Assembly: GCA_963930775.1 (NCBI GenBank)
Contig: OZ005697.1
Coordinates: 868,001-932,000, forward strand
DNA: 64,000 bases
From: Cliona cf. orientalis
Taxonomy: Eukaryota; Porifera; Demospongiae; Clionaida; Clionaidae
Reading direction: 5' to 3'
Made by a program: the position numbers and the translations under genes. Position 1 is the first letter of the stretch; each line of letters opens with the position of its first letter. Below are positions 10,343 through 22,600 of this stretch, one piece after another. The notes under the pieces are model-generated. The model did no database searches, was not told the DNA's origin, and saw nothing but the letters and a program-made list of their open reading frames with translations.

Positions 10343-10400
10343 AGTGGTGGGGAGTGCATGATCCTTCCCTCCATGTCGGCCGAGGATGCCCCCAAGCTGT
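10343..10400 (+). pseudogene. Truncated PRDX6 terminal exon (A/B spacer)
   Basis: The acceptor CACCCTTCAG and the first 58 nt of the PRDX6 last exon are retained, then the sequence jumps from CCCAAGCTGT directly to GCCTCCACAC, which in the parent lies in the 3' UTR. The same internal deletion is seen at 32546 and 52522. Confidence 0.85.
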
Positions 10401-10806
10401 GCCTCCACACAAGAAGTTGAAATCCAATTAATATTTTTTCTTAGTCAACATGATATTGACTTAATGTAGTCAGGGGCAACCTATATAACCTCATTCCCAG
10501 TCCATTCCATGTTCTTCAAATTATTTTGCATAATGTTGAAAACATGGAATGAACTGGGAACAAGGCTAGGGCAACCCCCCATGCACGATTACATGTATGC
10601 TACCAATATTGATCGTGCCGTGTCATTGTTCGAATTGAAAGAGTTTAATAAATCATTTAATTCTACAATGATCTGTTATCACACAGATTTTTTGAAAATA
10701 AAAAAAAAATAATACACACGCTATTATTGTGCATTGGAATGTTTGACAGGGTTTCACAAAAACTTGTAACATGACACTGATGCAAAGAAATTTAATTGGA
10801 AAAGAA

Positions 10807-13800
10807 TTACTTCTCTGGTGCAGGGGCTGTCCCTGTAATTTGTCCTGGTCTATCTCGACGTCCCCTGAGGCGATTCAAGAGTGATCTCTTTTCCCTCTCT
10901 CCCCCAACCCTCTCCTCTCTTGGACGATGGCGCTCCTTCTTCTGATGCTCTTCTCTCTTCTTCACTTGCTCTTTCAGAAACGTTCTCTCCAACATTTTAA
11001 GGAGCCTCCGGTAAACTGACTCTCTTTGCTCCTGAAATTAGTATGTGTGCACAAGTGTATGTACACAATCATTTTGCTGGTGTGTGTGTGTGTATCTATT
11101 GGGGGACCCCTCTCATTACTTGAGTATTACGTCATAGTTGTGGCCACTAAACTTCCCACTCCAATGGCTGACAAACCACAGCTGCTGGCTCACCTCAGTG
11201 GGTTCACTTCTCTCTTGTTCAGTGGTGTGCTGCTCCAGCACTGCACATATAGCTTGGTAGCCGCCACCCCTAGCCACCTCCATGGCTGTCAGACCCTCCT
11301 AGTGGTGGGGAAGGACATACAATGGCCACATCAGGATATGCACACACTCTCTCTCTCTCTTGGTTAACTTTACAAGCTATAGAGGCCATCAACATCACTA
11401 ACACAGCTATAGCATGGCAGCTGCACAGAAAACACTCTCCAGTCACTTCTTTCTTCGATTTTGTATACTAACGATCTATAGAGTGGATGCTTCTATTATG
11501 AGTCAGCATGTATTATGGGTCATCCATACTAACAAATGTGGAAGTGTCCCAATTGCTGGATCACTAAACTGTACCTTACAAGATCTATCATCTGATAAAT
11601 TGTCTCTGCTACCTGATGTATTTTCATGTGAGTTTACACATGCTTTGTGTTGAATTTATAAAAAGAAGGAACTTCTGTTTTTGCTGTCCTACCTAAGCAA
11701 AATGTATCAGTCTTAGCCCATCCAAGTGCCATTAGTTTGTGTCACACCATATGCCTCACATCTAGATGGCTGCCATGGTCATACCATCACTTGAAAGAAC
11801 CTTGTGACTGCTGATTTACATGCCAGTTAAGGTGGTGACTCATAATACCAGCAGGCGACCCATAATACATTCAGTAATATGGCTGACAAAATAATTTTTA
11901 AAAAATCATGATTTTTTCTACATGCGACATCGTTCGCAACCCATGCAATAGACACCTTGGGAAGTCCTTAAAAAATGCAACCACAATAATAACCCCCTAA
12001 TTACCTATATGTGATCTATCACTGTTTAAGTGACTCATAACTGCAACATCTACTCTGGACACACTTATCTTTTCGTTCTTTTCCATCGAAATGCTGGCTG
12101 CTGCTCTCTTTCCAACGTTTTGGCAGCCATCTGGCTCTTTGACTTAGTGGGCGGGGCCACGTATTTGCCATAAACGGCGAATATACGGACTTCCGCGTGC
12201 AACGTACGTAGCAATGTTCACTGCAATTTTTTTGCAATACTTTAGTACGGGCGATCCGGGTATATTTTTGCTCATATCTCCATGACTACACGGGCTAGAG
12301 ACTTCAAATTTGCTGGAGCAATAGTTCAAAGGTTGTAGTTGGTAATGGTGGCCTTAACTAAAAAATTTTTTTCCGCGCATTATGCTTGGTTTCCTCGTGG
12401 AGGGTCACATATAATATGCACAGAAGTAATCAGGGTTTTATGCAGATTCTTGTTTGACAGGAGAAAGTTGTGCGTACAAGCACACAAAATTTTGTTATCC
12501 TTAAGATACGCATTGTTATGCTGAAATTCCAGCAATTTACTTCTAAAAATAATATTCCAGTTTTATTATCATAACTCGATGTTTTTCAGTCAAAGCTACA
12601 AGCTTAAGTTACTTTAATAATGAACCCTTGACCATCTCCCCCAGTAGCTGCCCAGTGTAATGGTGCATGTGGTAAAAGGTCGTCAATAGAATACGTACAC
12701 ATCGATCGATGCCGCACTGGCCCCAGAAATCATGGAGATGGCGTCTAAGATCGACTCTCAACCTTGGTAGCGACAGGTTTCGATGCTTCAATCACAGAGA
12801 CGACCTCGACAGCACAGTATTCCTTCCGAACTTCAGGTTGGTCGCGTTCCAGCAGTCTCGCGCAGGCCAGCCCCTTGTGACTGATGCGTGCTATATATAG
12901 CACAAGGCTATCCACGGCATTACGTAAGCCAAGAAAACACGTGAAGTTCAGGTTGGTCGCGTTCCAGCAGTCTCGCGCAGGCCAGCCCCTTGTGACTGAT
13001 GCGTGCTATATATAGCACAAGGCTATCCACGGCATTACGTAAGCCAAGAAAACACGTGAAGTTCAACCAACAGTGCTTCTCAGAGAAAGTAGCGCTCAGC
13101 TTGTAATCTATTCGCTGGATACACGCGTAAGATACTCTACATATTTACTGACTTTCAAGTCCCAGAAAGGCTCCAGCGAGGCCCTGGGTTTTTTCATAAT
13201 TACCTCATAGGTTGCATCATAATTTCATCATAATTTCATCATAGATTACACCACAATTACCTCATAACCACAGAAAAGTAAATTGCTACTGGGGAGATAA
13301 TTATTATGCTGGGGGAGGGGGATCCTCCCACCTCTGTATGAAACCATGACAATGCATTGTTACACACCTACTGATATACTAGTAGCACAGCTAACTACAT
13401 GTCAGTGCTGCTATGAGTGCTGGGCTAGCCTTGTCCTTAGCTCCACCCATCCTCTAACACTGGTATGTATAATTCAATAGATTACTGAGGGAGTCTGGGG
13501 ATGAGGCTGCTGCTATGGAAACAATGAAGCCACATCCAAAGATTATTAGGTACTGCATAAATTAAATTTTGTAGCAGGAATTTTTTTATGGGAATTCAAA
13601 ACTGGTTTCCTCACAACTGGCAAAATCTGCTAATAATTTTGGTAACACCAATAATAAGCTTGGTGATATCAGTGTGACACACTACCACTAACTTTTAATT
13701 TCCACAGTTATGGCATTAGCTACTGACAAAAGGTTGTACATGTACTGCTGGAATGAAACTATGCAATACCATGATCATATACTGAATTAGCACTAGCATG

Positions 13801-16800
13801 GATAACAATGAAACCACACCCAGAATTCCACCCACAAGTTAACTGGTAATCATGATTATTAAATTTTACCTCATCTCTGCCGAGGTCCACAGCTGCACCA
13901 TGATCAACTAAAATCTGGACTAAGATGACATCACCATAACGGGCAGCCCAGTAGAGAGCAGTCAGGCCATCCTGTACACAACATAACATTATCACATGTA
14001 GCTAGCCATTTAAAAGCTGACTGTGCTATAGCTACCTTTTCTTGTGTACCAGTATTATTATTGTTGACCCAAAATGTTTATAAAACAGTGGAACCCCGCT
14101 TAATGGACACCCCTCAACAGCGGACACCTGCGATATAACAGATAATTCTGAATGTCCGGATTATATTATTCAAACCCCTCAACAGCGGACACCCCGCTAT
14201 TCCGTATAACAGACACTTACTTTGGTCCCGTTCAAGCCTGTGCAATAATGAACAACCTCGCATAAGAGCCAGTTAGCCACACCCACCATTAAAATCTGTC
14301 AGTTTCAGCGACCAGTAGCTACAATAAAGCCTAAATGTCTCCAATTGTTGCCTAGGAGCTGTCAGTTGACAGACATCTCATCAATACAGTCTTTTTCATC
14401 GTCCACAGTAGTGCTTTATCATATACAAGTATGTTTAATGTCACAATCATGGGATAATACGGCTAGCATGCATGATCATCTATTAATAGCAGTGGTGGAT
14501 CCAGGATCTGTGATAGGAGGGGGCATGCGCGCGAAAATTTTGTGACCACGCCCCCTAACGCTTGACCACACCCCTTAAATTGCCGCTTAATGCTAGTCGA
14601 CACATGTTAATGGAAGTGGCTCAGCCATTTGAGCTAAAAAGCACTAAGTAAATTGGTTTATAGATAGTTTTACTCCACAGTTGATAGCCCTAGAATGTGT
14701 GCCTCTCTTGTAGCTATATAGTTTGCATGTGTGGCTCTCCAAAAAGGGGGGGCACGTGCCCCTTGTGCCCCTATGCTGGATCCGCCTATGAATAGGATAT
14801 GCTCACAAAACATAGAGACGTAGTTCATGCACAAACAGTATCCTGCCTGGGTAGGATTGCCCATTAGTGCCCTGCGCATGCGCAGATGGAAGCGGTTGCA
14901 GAGGCCACACTCCTCATAGCAACTAAGTGTACGTTCTCGCTCTACTCGAACGTTGCTATCGGACTACTGACAGGTATGATAAAGAACAGATCTCGCCTCT
15001 CGCTTCGCTCGAGGCTCGGTGGCTAGTGCAAGCGCCTGCTTAGCAGGCTTTTTGAAACGCGTGGCGCTTTCGCACCGATCGTTCGACAATATGTCTCTAG
15101 CTGTAGCTATGGCCCGAGGCACTAAGGCCACTCTTCTTTGTGCACACGGCCCTACAATTCTGACCAATCCTGAGCCTTGTAGTGCAGATTTTTTTTCTCC
15201 GCCAGCGCCGCGCATTCATAGCAACCGGGCACATCCAAGACGCGTATCCATGCCCTCATGTAATGACACGGACTATATATATAAGAAAATTGTACTATGA
15301 CCAGAGTAAAGATCAAAGTAGCCTCGTCCCCAGGCTCTCTCTGGGGACGAGGCTAAGATCAAAGGCACTGCCTGTAGTATTATACAACGTAAACCACTGT
15401 CTGCCCACTGTGCAAACTGTGGAGTAACCACAGCCGTGGTATAACTTCCATATACCACAGCTGGCAGATAATGCGTGTATTTACTATGGGCATAGAGCCG
15501 TGGTATAACTTCCATATACCACGGTTGGTGGTCATAGTACAAGCCACTTAGACTATAACTTGTCGCTCTGAAAAATATTTTTCGTTGTAAATAGTATAAC
15601 AACTGGCCGGGATTGTAGGAGGGATGTGGTCAACTACTAACCCCTGAGCTAAGGACACCTCACTACAGCAGATAAAATCGTTAGTCCCAATGGTGTCGTG
15701 TCCGCTTTAGAGGGGTTCCACGGTATTATACTACTCACATTATTCTGTTGGTCCACATTAGCGCCATGATCCAGTAGTACCCTGGCTGTTTCAACATGTC
15801 CACGTAGACATGCGTTGATCAGGGGAGTGTCGCCGCCTCTATCCTGCATGAGTTTTGACAACACACACTGAGTCACATGTATAATGAACACACATGTGAT
15901 TGTAATACCACATCAGGGGGGTGGGGGTGGAGTAATTTAATTAAGAAAGAGCTGCACATGTAGGAAGGGGTGTGGCCTATACCAGCCCCTCCCACTCCAT
16001 ATCAAACACTGCCCACCCCAACAATTGAACCAGTTGACCAGTTTGCCTAAACAGAACGCCTCAACCCGGTACCCTGGATCCATTTCTCTACATCACATCA
16101 TATCACATCACATCTTACTGGAAGGTCCACTTGAGCTCCATACTTCAATAGCACTTTCACACACTCTGTCTCACCAGCAGAGCTTGCACAGTGAAGAGCT
16201 AATAGGCCACCCTGTAGTGTAAGATCAGTCAGTATGAATAATATCAATACACATGTACTATTGAGATTATATTATTTACCTCCTGGTAGTTCACATCTGC
16301 ACCAAGGTCAAGTAGCACTGTGACCTTTTCAATACATCCTTTCTCACTTGCTTCGATCAGAGCACAATTGATATCATCAGTCTGCAGGAGTACAGAGAAT
16401 ACACACTAATAATTAATGTCCCATAATTATTATTAGTTAATCATGATGTACACACCAAAATAATATTGTGATGGATATGGCACACAGTGGTACCATTAAG
16501 ACATGTTGGCCCTGCAAGCCTCCTTAGTCTTGATGTGGGAATGGAATTAGGCCAAAAGCTTTGAGGTGACCATAGGCCACGCCCCCAGTGCTACCAATAA
16601 CTCAATTTGTGGAGGTTGAAAAATTGCCTCATCAGCAAACAATAGTACCGTATAGCCGGAAAATTTGGCGGGGAATTAAATTTGGCGGTTTGGCGGTCTA
16701 TTATTACAACCGCCAAATTAAAATCCGCCAAAATTTCCTACTCGCATATATACGTATGGCGATCCCGTACCGAACCGCCAAATTTAAATCCGCCAATATT

Positions 16801-19271
16801 CTTTCAATAGCGATTTTGAGCTCAACCGCCAAATTTAATGCCCGCCAATATTTCCGGCTATACGGTATGCAGTATGGTACCATGCATGCATAATATGCAA
16901 AATTATCCTAAAAAGCTCGTCAAATTTTCTGCACTGTGAAGAATACGCTACACACCCCTAGCACTGCACCATACAAGCACAACTTACACTCCACTCCTCA
17001 TCATAGAGAGTGCGGCCATCCAGTTGGACTTGAACTATGTTGTGCTGCTGGTAGAACCCGAGAGCCTTGGAATAAGACGCTGCAATCACAGATGAAACTT
17101 GCGGTGGGACTAGCCAGGAGATTATTAGACTGCCGCCAACAATCTTGTCAATCACAGCTGTTAGTGGAGGGAGGTTGAACTCCTCAATCAATGACTTCCA
17201 AAGAGTATCGATGTAATTCAAAGTCAAATCGGACAGCTTCACCTTCCTATCAAGGTGCAGTCGTAGTGTAAGTCTGCGATAATGTTTCTTATAATTCTCT
17301 GCAACAAAAGTGGGTTGCCCTGTGTCATTTTCAGCCTCCTCCAGCTTAGAAAGATCGATAAAGTCAATAATTTTGGTGGTCGTATAGAATCCGGACAGCT
17401 GGCTCCGGTACTCAGTGATGCGTTTTCGTACTGGATCATTGACAGGGAGAAATTCTTCAACGAGCTTCTTTAGTGGTATGTAGTTGTCGTAGCACCATAG
17501 CTTGGACTCTGTGACAATGTTGAAAATCTTAGTGAGGTCAGGAGCTTCAGAGATGTGGCAAACACCCTGAAAATATGCCACCAAGAACTGATGAACGTCA
17601 TTCATTTTGACCTCTTGAGCTTCCATCCTCACTTCCATGGCTGACCGTACTTTAACTTGGAGTGAAGCAAACTGACATTTGATTGTTTGCAGCACATTCT
17701 GTTTCATTTCTTCACCTGCAAAAACAAAAAGTACAAGAGTGACCCCTGCTTGCACCATGGACTATGCTTGCAACCTCAATCTTTAATAGAGTTAGGGTCA
17801 TTATGCATGTAAGTAGCATCCTTATGTTATGCAATGTTATGTAATCGTCAAATGCTTTAAAGTGGCATACCGTATAGCTAGAAATATTGGCAGGAATTAA
17901 ATTTGGCAGTTGAGCCCAAAATCGCTATTGCAAGAATATTGGCGGATTTAAATTTGGCGGTTCGGTATGGGATTGCCATTTTCGCGGATTTTAATTTGGC
18001 AGTTATAATATAGACCGCCTAACTGCCAAATTTTCCGGCTATACAGTAACTTAAAATGAAAACAGATGACAAACTAAATATTTCTAGAATCATTTTCCAT
18101 ATTCACCTGTATCTGTAGTCTCGTGCCCAGCCTCTTTATCGCACGCGGAAAAAGAGTCTGGTGAAACGCGTATTCAATTTTGGTTCCACACGTACGTGAC
18201 GTGGGCACAATGAATGTCATTATAAGCGATGGCGCAATCACTGTTTAATATTATTATTCGCGCAAAGTGTTTGAAAAGCACCTACCGTAGGCTATGGCGC
18301 CAGCGGGATCCTTGGATAGTGGAGTCCGAGTGCTATGCTTGTCTCGTTGCCTGATTTGTACCCAAAAGGACGGCGGTAAGCTTTCAAAAACAGGAAAAAA
18401 TTTCTCCTGGTAGACTAAGAGAGATAAACATATTCTTGCTGGCTAAAATGTAGCTTACCACTTTCGCCTAAACTTCAGACACTAGCATGATTCAAACGTG
18501 GGATAGCTTCAATGATCGCTTGCTGAATGTCAGTTTCGCTGTCCAACAACTACATGTAGCCATCTCCTACAAGTAAAATGCAAAGTACACGGTGAAGCAT
18601 CGCAATCTTTTCTTGATGACGTGGCACCGTTCTGCAATCTGATTGGACGCGGCCAATCTCACCGCGCGGAACCAAAATTGAATACGCGTTTCACCAGACT
18701 CTTTTTCCGCGTGCGATAAAGAGGCTGGGCACGAGACTACTGTATCTGTGCCAAATTTCACGATTCGATACCCTTATGATTCGATATCTTTACTGTTTCA
18801 GAAAAATACTAGGGATGTAATATACTATATTCTTGTATGTTTGTGGGGTGATCATTAATTTTCATTTTATATCGCCAGGAGATATCGTTAATATTCATGC
18901 TACGTCAGTAGCACAGCAAACTTACGTGCTTTGGTTTCATCCTGGTCTGGAGCTGGAGAGTCTTCGGGGATCGTTTGGCTACTAACTGCTCCCACGTACT
19001 TGCTTCTGATGTTTGCGGCGATCGTATTCTTCCCCATGGCGTTCAAGGCGTTTGCCAGCTTGTCCCAGCTGGCCTCGGGGTCATAGTCCAGCCACTTGGA
19101 CACCATCATTCCTAGGCGATCCTCGACTTCTTGACTGGAGCCCACTAGCTTGAGCATGTGCTCGTGCAGATCTAGTTGGGTGCCAAGCCCACGCCATTCG
19201 GTGATCACATCCCTCAAGGCGGTGACGATGTTCTTGAGCTTGAACTTGATATCCTCTGCACGGTCAGACAT
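10807..19271 (-). CDS. Array gene B: short form lacking R4 and R6-R8
   Basis: Exons: death domain 19271-18926; conserved region 17715-16988; R1 16381-16280 (34 codons, one fewer than the others), R2 16211-16119, R3 15843-15739, R5 13971-13870, R9 11298-11194; tail 11031-10807. All joins keep phase, giving 601 aa with five repeats. R4 was removed by a deletion that fuses CTTTTCTTG to TGTACCAG near 14045. R6-R8 are replaced by about 1 kb of foreign DNA (11400-12425). Exon 2 is the most diverged of the family (EEAENDTGQPTFVAENYKKH in the acidic linker, LNYIDTLWKSLIEEF after it). Death domain is class 1 (LGTQLDLHEHML). Introns carry three inverted-repeat elements and a composite 1.2-kb insertion. 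Confidence 0.8.
11400..12425. other. Foreign sequence replacing R6-R8 in gene B
   Basis: This segment has no match to the other array copies. It begins soon after the R9 acceptor-side intron and ends where R5-R6 intron sequence (AATCAGGGTTTTATGCAGA) resumes. A + strand open frame at 11414-11653 (79 codons) is not recognisable, and I do not call it a gene. No inverted ends were found. Confidence 0.5.
12616..13300. repeat. Dispersed repeat shared with gene F, with internal 115-bp tandem duplication
   Basis: The block starting TGAACCCTTGACCATCTCCC matches 40793-41285 in the R9-tail intron of gene F. In B a 115-bp unit starting TTCAGGTTGGTCGCG is present twice in tandem (12832-12946 and 12947-13061). 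The positions differ between genes (R5-R6 versus R9-tail intron), so it is a dispersed element and not an inherited intron. No coding potential recognised. Confidence 0.6.
14424..15605. mobile_element. Composite CpG-rich insertion (gene B, inside the R3-R4 MITE)
   Basis: It interrupts GCTTTATCATA|GCTGGC, which is continuous in other genes. The right part (about 14960-15605) is related in inverse orientation to 37025-37600 of gene E: shared features include CTCTCGCTTCGCTCGAG, GTGCACACGGC, CGGACTATATA and the AAAAATATTTTTC palindrome near the end. Within it sits a short palindrome at 15324-15354. The left part includes a GTGGATCCAGGAT ... CTGGATCCGCC inverted pair (14496-14784). Confidence 0.5.
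16648..16865. mobile_element. 218-bp TA-flanked MITE (gene B)
   Basis: The ends CCGTATAGCCGGAAAATTTG and the inverse ATATTTCCGGCTATACGG have TA on both sides. The interior is built of AATTTGGCGG / CCGCCAAATT units in both orientations. A relative of 177 bp lies at 17870-18046. Confidence 0.8.
17870..18046. mobile_element. 177-bp TA-flanked MITE (gene B, exon 1-exon 2 intron)
   Basis: The ends CCGTATAGCTAGAAATATTG and CCGGCTATACAG are flanked by TA. It is the same family as 16648-16865 but more worn. Confidence 0.75.
18116..18739. mobile_element. Mutator-like MITE with 72-bp perfect inverted repeats (gene B)
   Basis: It starts TAGTCTCGTGCCCAGCC and ends with the exact inverse. The arms match without error for 72 bp. 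A 9-bp target CTGTATCTG is duplicated (18107-18115 and 18740-18748), the length typical of Mutator-like elements. Perfect arms imply a young insertion. The element at 49814-50135 shares the TAGTCT ends and 9-bp target. Confidence 0.85.
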
Positions 19272-19653
19272 GGCTAGCTAGCTAGTTCCTTGTTTATCAG
19301 GACACACCCACAGCCAAATATGGCGATCCCTAATCCTCTTGCGCATGCTCGGTAAGATAACGGTAACGCCCACGTTTATAGGCGGGGCTCGTTGAAAATA
19401 CTTGGAGTGACACCTTGTGTCCAAATGTCTGATCAACACTGGTAACCTTCCATGCATGCTACCAATATTGATCGCACCGTGTCATTGTTCGAATTGAAAG
19501 AGTTTATTTAATTCTACAATGATCTGTTATCACACAAATTTTTTGAAAATAAAAATTAATGATACACACGCTATTATTGTGCATTGGAATGTTTGACAGG
19601 GTTTCACAAAAACTCATAACATGACACTGATACAAAATTTAATTGGAAGAAAA
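19272..19653 (-). promoter_or_regulatory. Promoter of gene B and spacer to gene C
   Basis: CArG box at 19314-19323, GCGCATGC core near 19342 and the GC box ending near 19389 are kept. The TATA-like stretch is shortened. The remaining spacer is the usual 3' flank of the next gene; no PRDX6 copy is present here. Confidence 0.5.
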
Positions 19654-22600
19654 CTACTTCTCTGGTGCAGGGGCTGTCCCTGTAATTTGTCCTAGTCTAT
19701 CTCGACGTCCCCTGAGGCGATTCAAGAGTGATCTCTTTTCCCTCTCTCCCCCAACCCTCTCCTCTCTTGGACGATGGCGCTCCTTCTTCTGATGCTCTTC
19801 TCTCTTCTTCACTTGCTCCTTCAGAAATATTCTCTCCGCCATATTAAGGAGCCTTCGGTAAACTGATTCTCTTTGTTCCTGAAATTAGTATGTGTGCACA
19901 AGTGTATGTACACAATCATTTTTGCTAGTGTGTGTGTGTGCATCAGTTGGGGGGACGACTCTTGTTACTTGAGTATTATGGCATAGTTGTGGCCACTAAA
20001 CTGCCCACTCCAATGGCTGACAAACCACAGCTGCTGGCTCACCTCAGTGGGTTCACTCCTCTCTTGTTCAGTGGTGTGCTGCTCCAGCACTGCACATACA
20101 GCCTCTTCGCCAACACCCCTAGCCACCTCCATGGCTGTCAGTCCATACTAGTGGTGGGGAAGGACATACAATGGCCACATCAGGATATGCATATACACTC
20201 TCTCTCTCTCTCTCTTGGTCAACTTCACAAGCACACATCCACAAATGTTCAATCACTAAATGTTTACAGTTCAACTTAGATCCTACAGTAATGTTGAAAT
20301 TGGCTGTACCTTATTTCTGATGTCCACTGCTGCACCATGCTTCACTAAGAGGGTGATTACTTCTACTTTACCCTGCAAGGCAGCCAGATGGAGGGCAGTG
20401 TTTCCATTCTGTAACATAATGCATCAAGTTACTATTGTACAAACAGTGGCTGTAGTGGAGTTTCACCTCATTAGTGATGTTGGGATCAGCTTTAGCTGCT
20501 AGGAGAACACTCACAGTCTCAGTGAAGCCATGCACACTGGCCCATATTAGACCAGTCTTGCCGCCCTAAAATGATAAACATTTAATGAGCTACAAGTGGT
20601 GTTTGATTATACACAGTAGTAATCAAATCACAACCAGGGTTTTATGCAGATTCTTGTTGGACAGTGGAAAAGTTGTGCGTGCAAGCACAGAAAATTTTTT
20701 CCTTGAGATACGCATTGTTATGCTAAAATTTCAGCAATTTACTTCTAAAAATGATATTTTAATTTTTATTATCATAACTCGATGTTTTCAGTCGAAGCTA
20801 CAAGCTTTTTTTTTAATTATTTTTGATGATTATGCATTGTTACACACCTACTGATATACTAGTAGCACAGCTCATGTCAGTGCTGCTATGAGCGCTGGGC
20901 TAGCCTTGTCCTTAGCTCCACCCCATCCTCTAACACTTGTAGGTCTAATTCAATAGATTACTGAGGGAGTCCGGGGATGAGGCTGGTGCTATGGAAACAA
21001 TGAAGCCACACCCAAAAGATTATTAGGTACTGCATACATTGGTAGCCAGAAATTTCTAGGGGGAATTCAAAACTGGTTTCCTCACAACCAGCAAAAATCT
21101 GCTAGTAATTTTGATAATCACCAATAATAATTTCAGCGATATCAGTGTGACACACTACCACTAAATTAATTTTAATTCCCACAGTTATGGCACTAGCTAC
21201 TGACAAAAGGTTGTACATGTACTGCCGGAATGAAACTATGCAATACTATGATCATACACAAAATCAGCACTAGAACGGAAAACAATGAAACCACACCCAA
21301 AACTCCACCCATAAGTTAACGGGTAATCATGATTAGTTACCTCATCTCTGCCAAGGTCCACAGCTGCACCATGGTCGACTAGCATCTGGACTATGATGGA
21401 ATACCCCCAACAGGCAGCCCAAGAGAGAGCTGTCTCGCCGCCCTGTACACAACATAACATTATCACATGTAGCCAGCCAATCACAAGCTGACTGTGCTAT
21501 AGCTACCTCTTCTTGAATGTCTGTCCTGGCTCCAGCTTTTAATAATAAACTAACGATTTCTGACTTCCCCTCGTTGCAAGCCAAATTTAAAGCTGTTTCC
21601 CCAGTCTGGAGGATATAAAATCATTACTCCACATAATCAGGGAAGATTAATAGTAGATATCACTATTTGTGTACCAGTATTATTATTGTTGACCCAAAAT
21701 GTTTATAAATCATCATAATTATTCCATTACAGTAGAACGGACACCCCTCAACGGCGGACGCCTGCGATATAACGGACAATTTTGAACATCCAGATCGTAT
21801 TTCCATAGACTTCAATATATTCAAACACCCTCAACAGCGGACACTCCGTTATTCCGTATAACGGACACTTTCTTTGGTCCCGTTTGAGCCTGCACAATAG
21901 TGAACAACCTCACATAACGGCCAGTTAGCCACACCCACCATTAAAATTGGTCAGTTGCAGCGATCAGCAGCTACAGTAAAGCCTAAATATTATGTCTCCA
22001 ATTCTTGCCTAGGAGCTGTCAGTTGACAGATCTCGATCTCTCATCAATATGGTCTTTTTTGTCGTCCACAGTAGTGCTTTATCATACCTGGCGACAATTA
22101 TAGGAGGAGCATGGTCAACCACTAACAGGGGCGTAGGCAGGGGGGGTTCGAGGGGGTTCGATCGAACCCCCATTTTGACGGCCTATTATTCTATATATTA
22201 TATTAATAGTTAATTATCACTTACTTTAGTTCTGTGGCATAAACAAAGTCAGTTCATTCCTTTCTAAATATTGCACACCAGAAAACGACCACTACCGTCC
22301 ATATTCGACACGATCGTGGCCATAAATGCGGGCGTGGTTACCAAAAAATGGGCATGGTCTAAAAATTTCACGCGCAAATGTAACCCCCCTTTCAATAATC
22401 CTGCCTACGCCCCTGACTAACCCCTGAGCTAAGGACACCTCACTACAGCAGACAAAATTATTGGTCCCAATAGTGTCCGTTTTAGAGGAGTTCCACTGTA
22501 TTATACTACTCACATTATTCTGTTGGTCCACATTAGCCCTGTGCTCTACTAGTACCCTGGCTGTTTCAACACGTCCACGTCGACAAGATTGGATCAGGGG

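Noticed and set aside
11414-11653. 79-codon frame in the foreign block of gene B
   Set aside because: No domain, no splice support and no copy elsewhere in the window.
15019-15300. 93-codon + strand frame in the CpG-rich insertion
   Set aside because: The related block at 37025-37600 does not keep the frame, so it is not under coding constraint.
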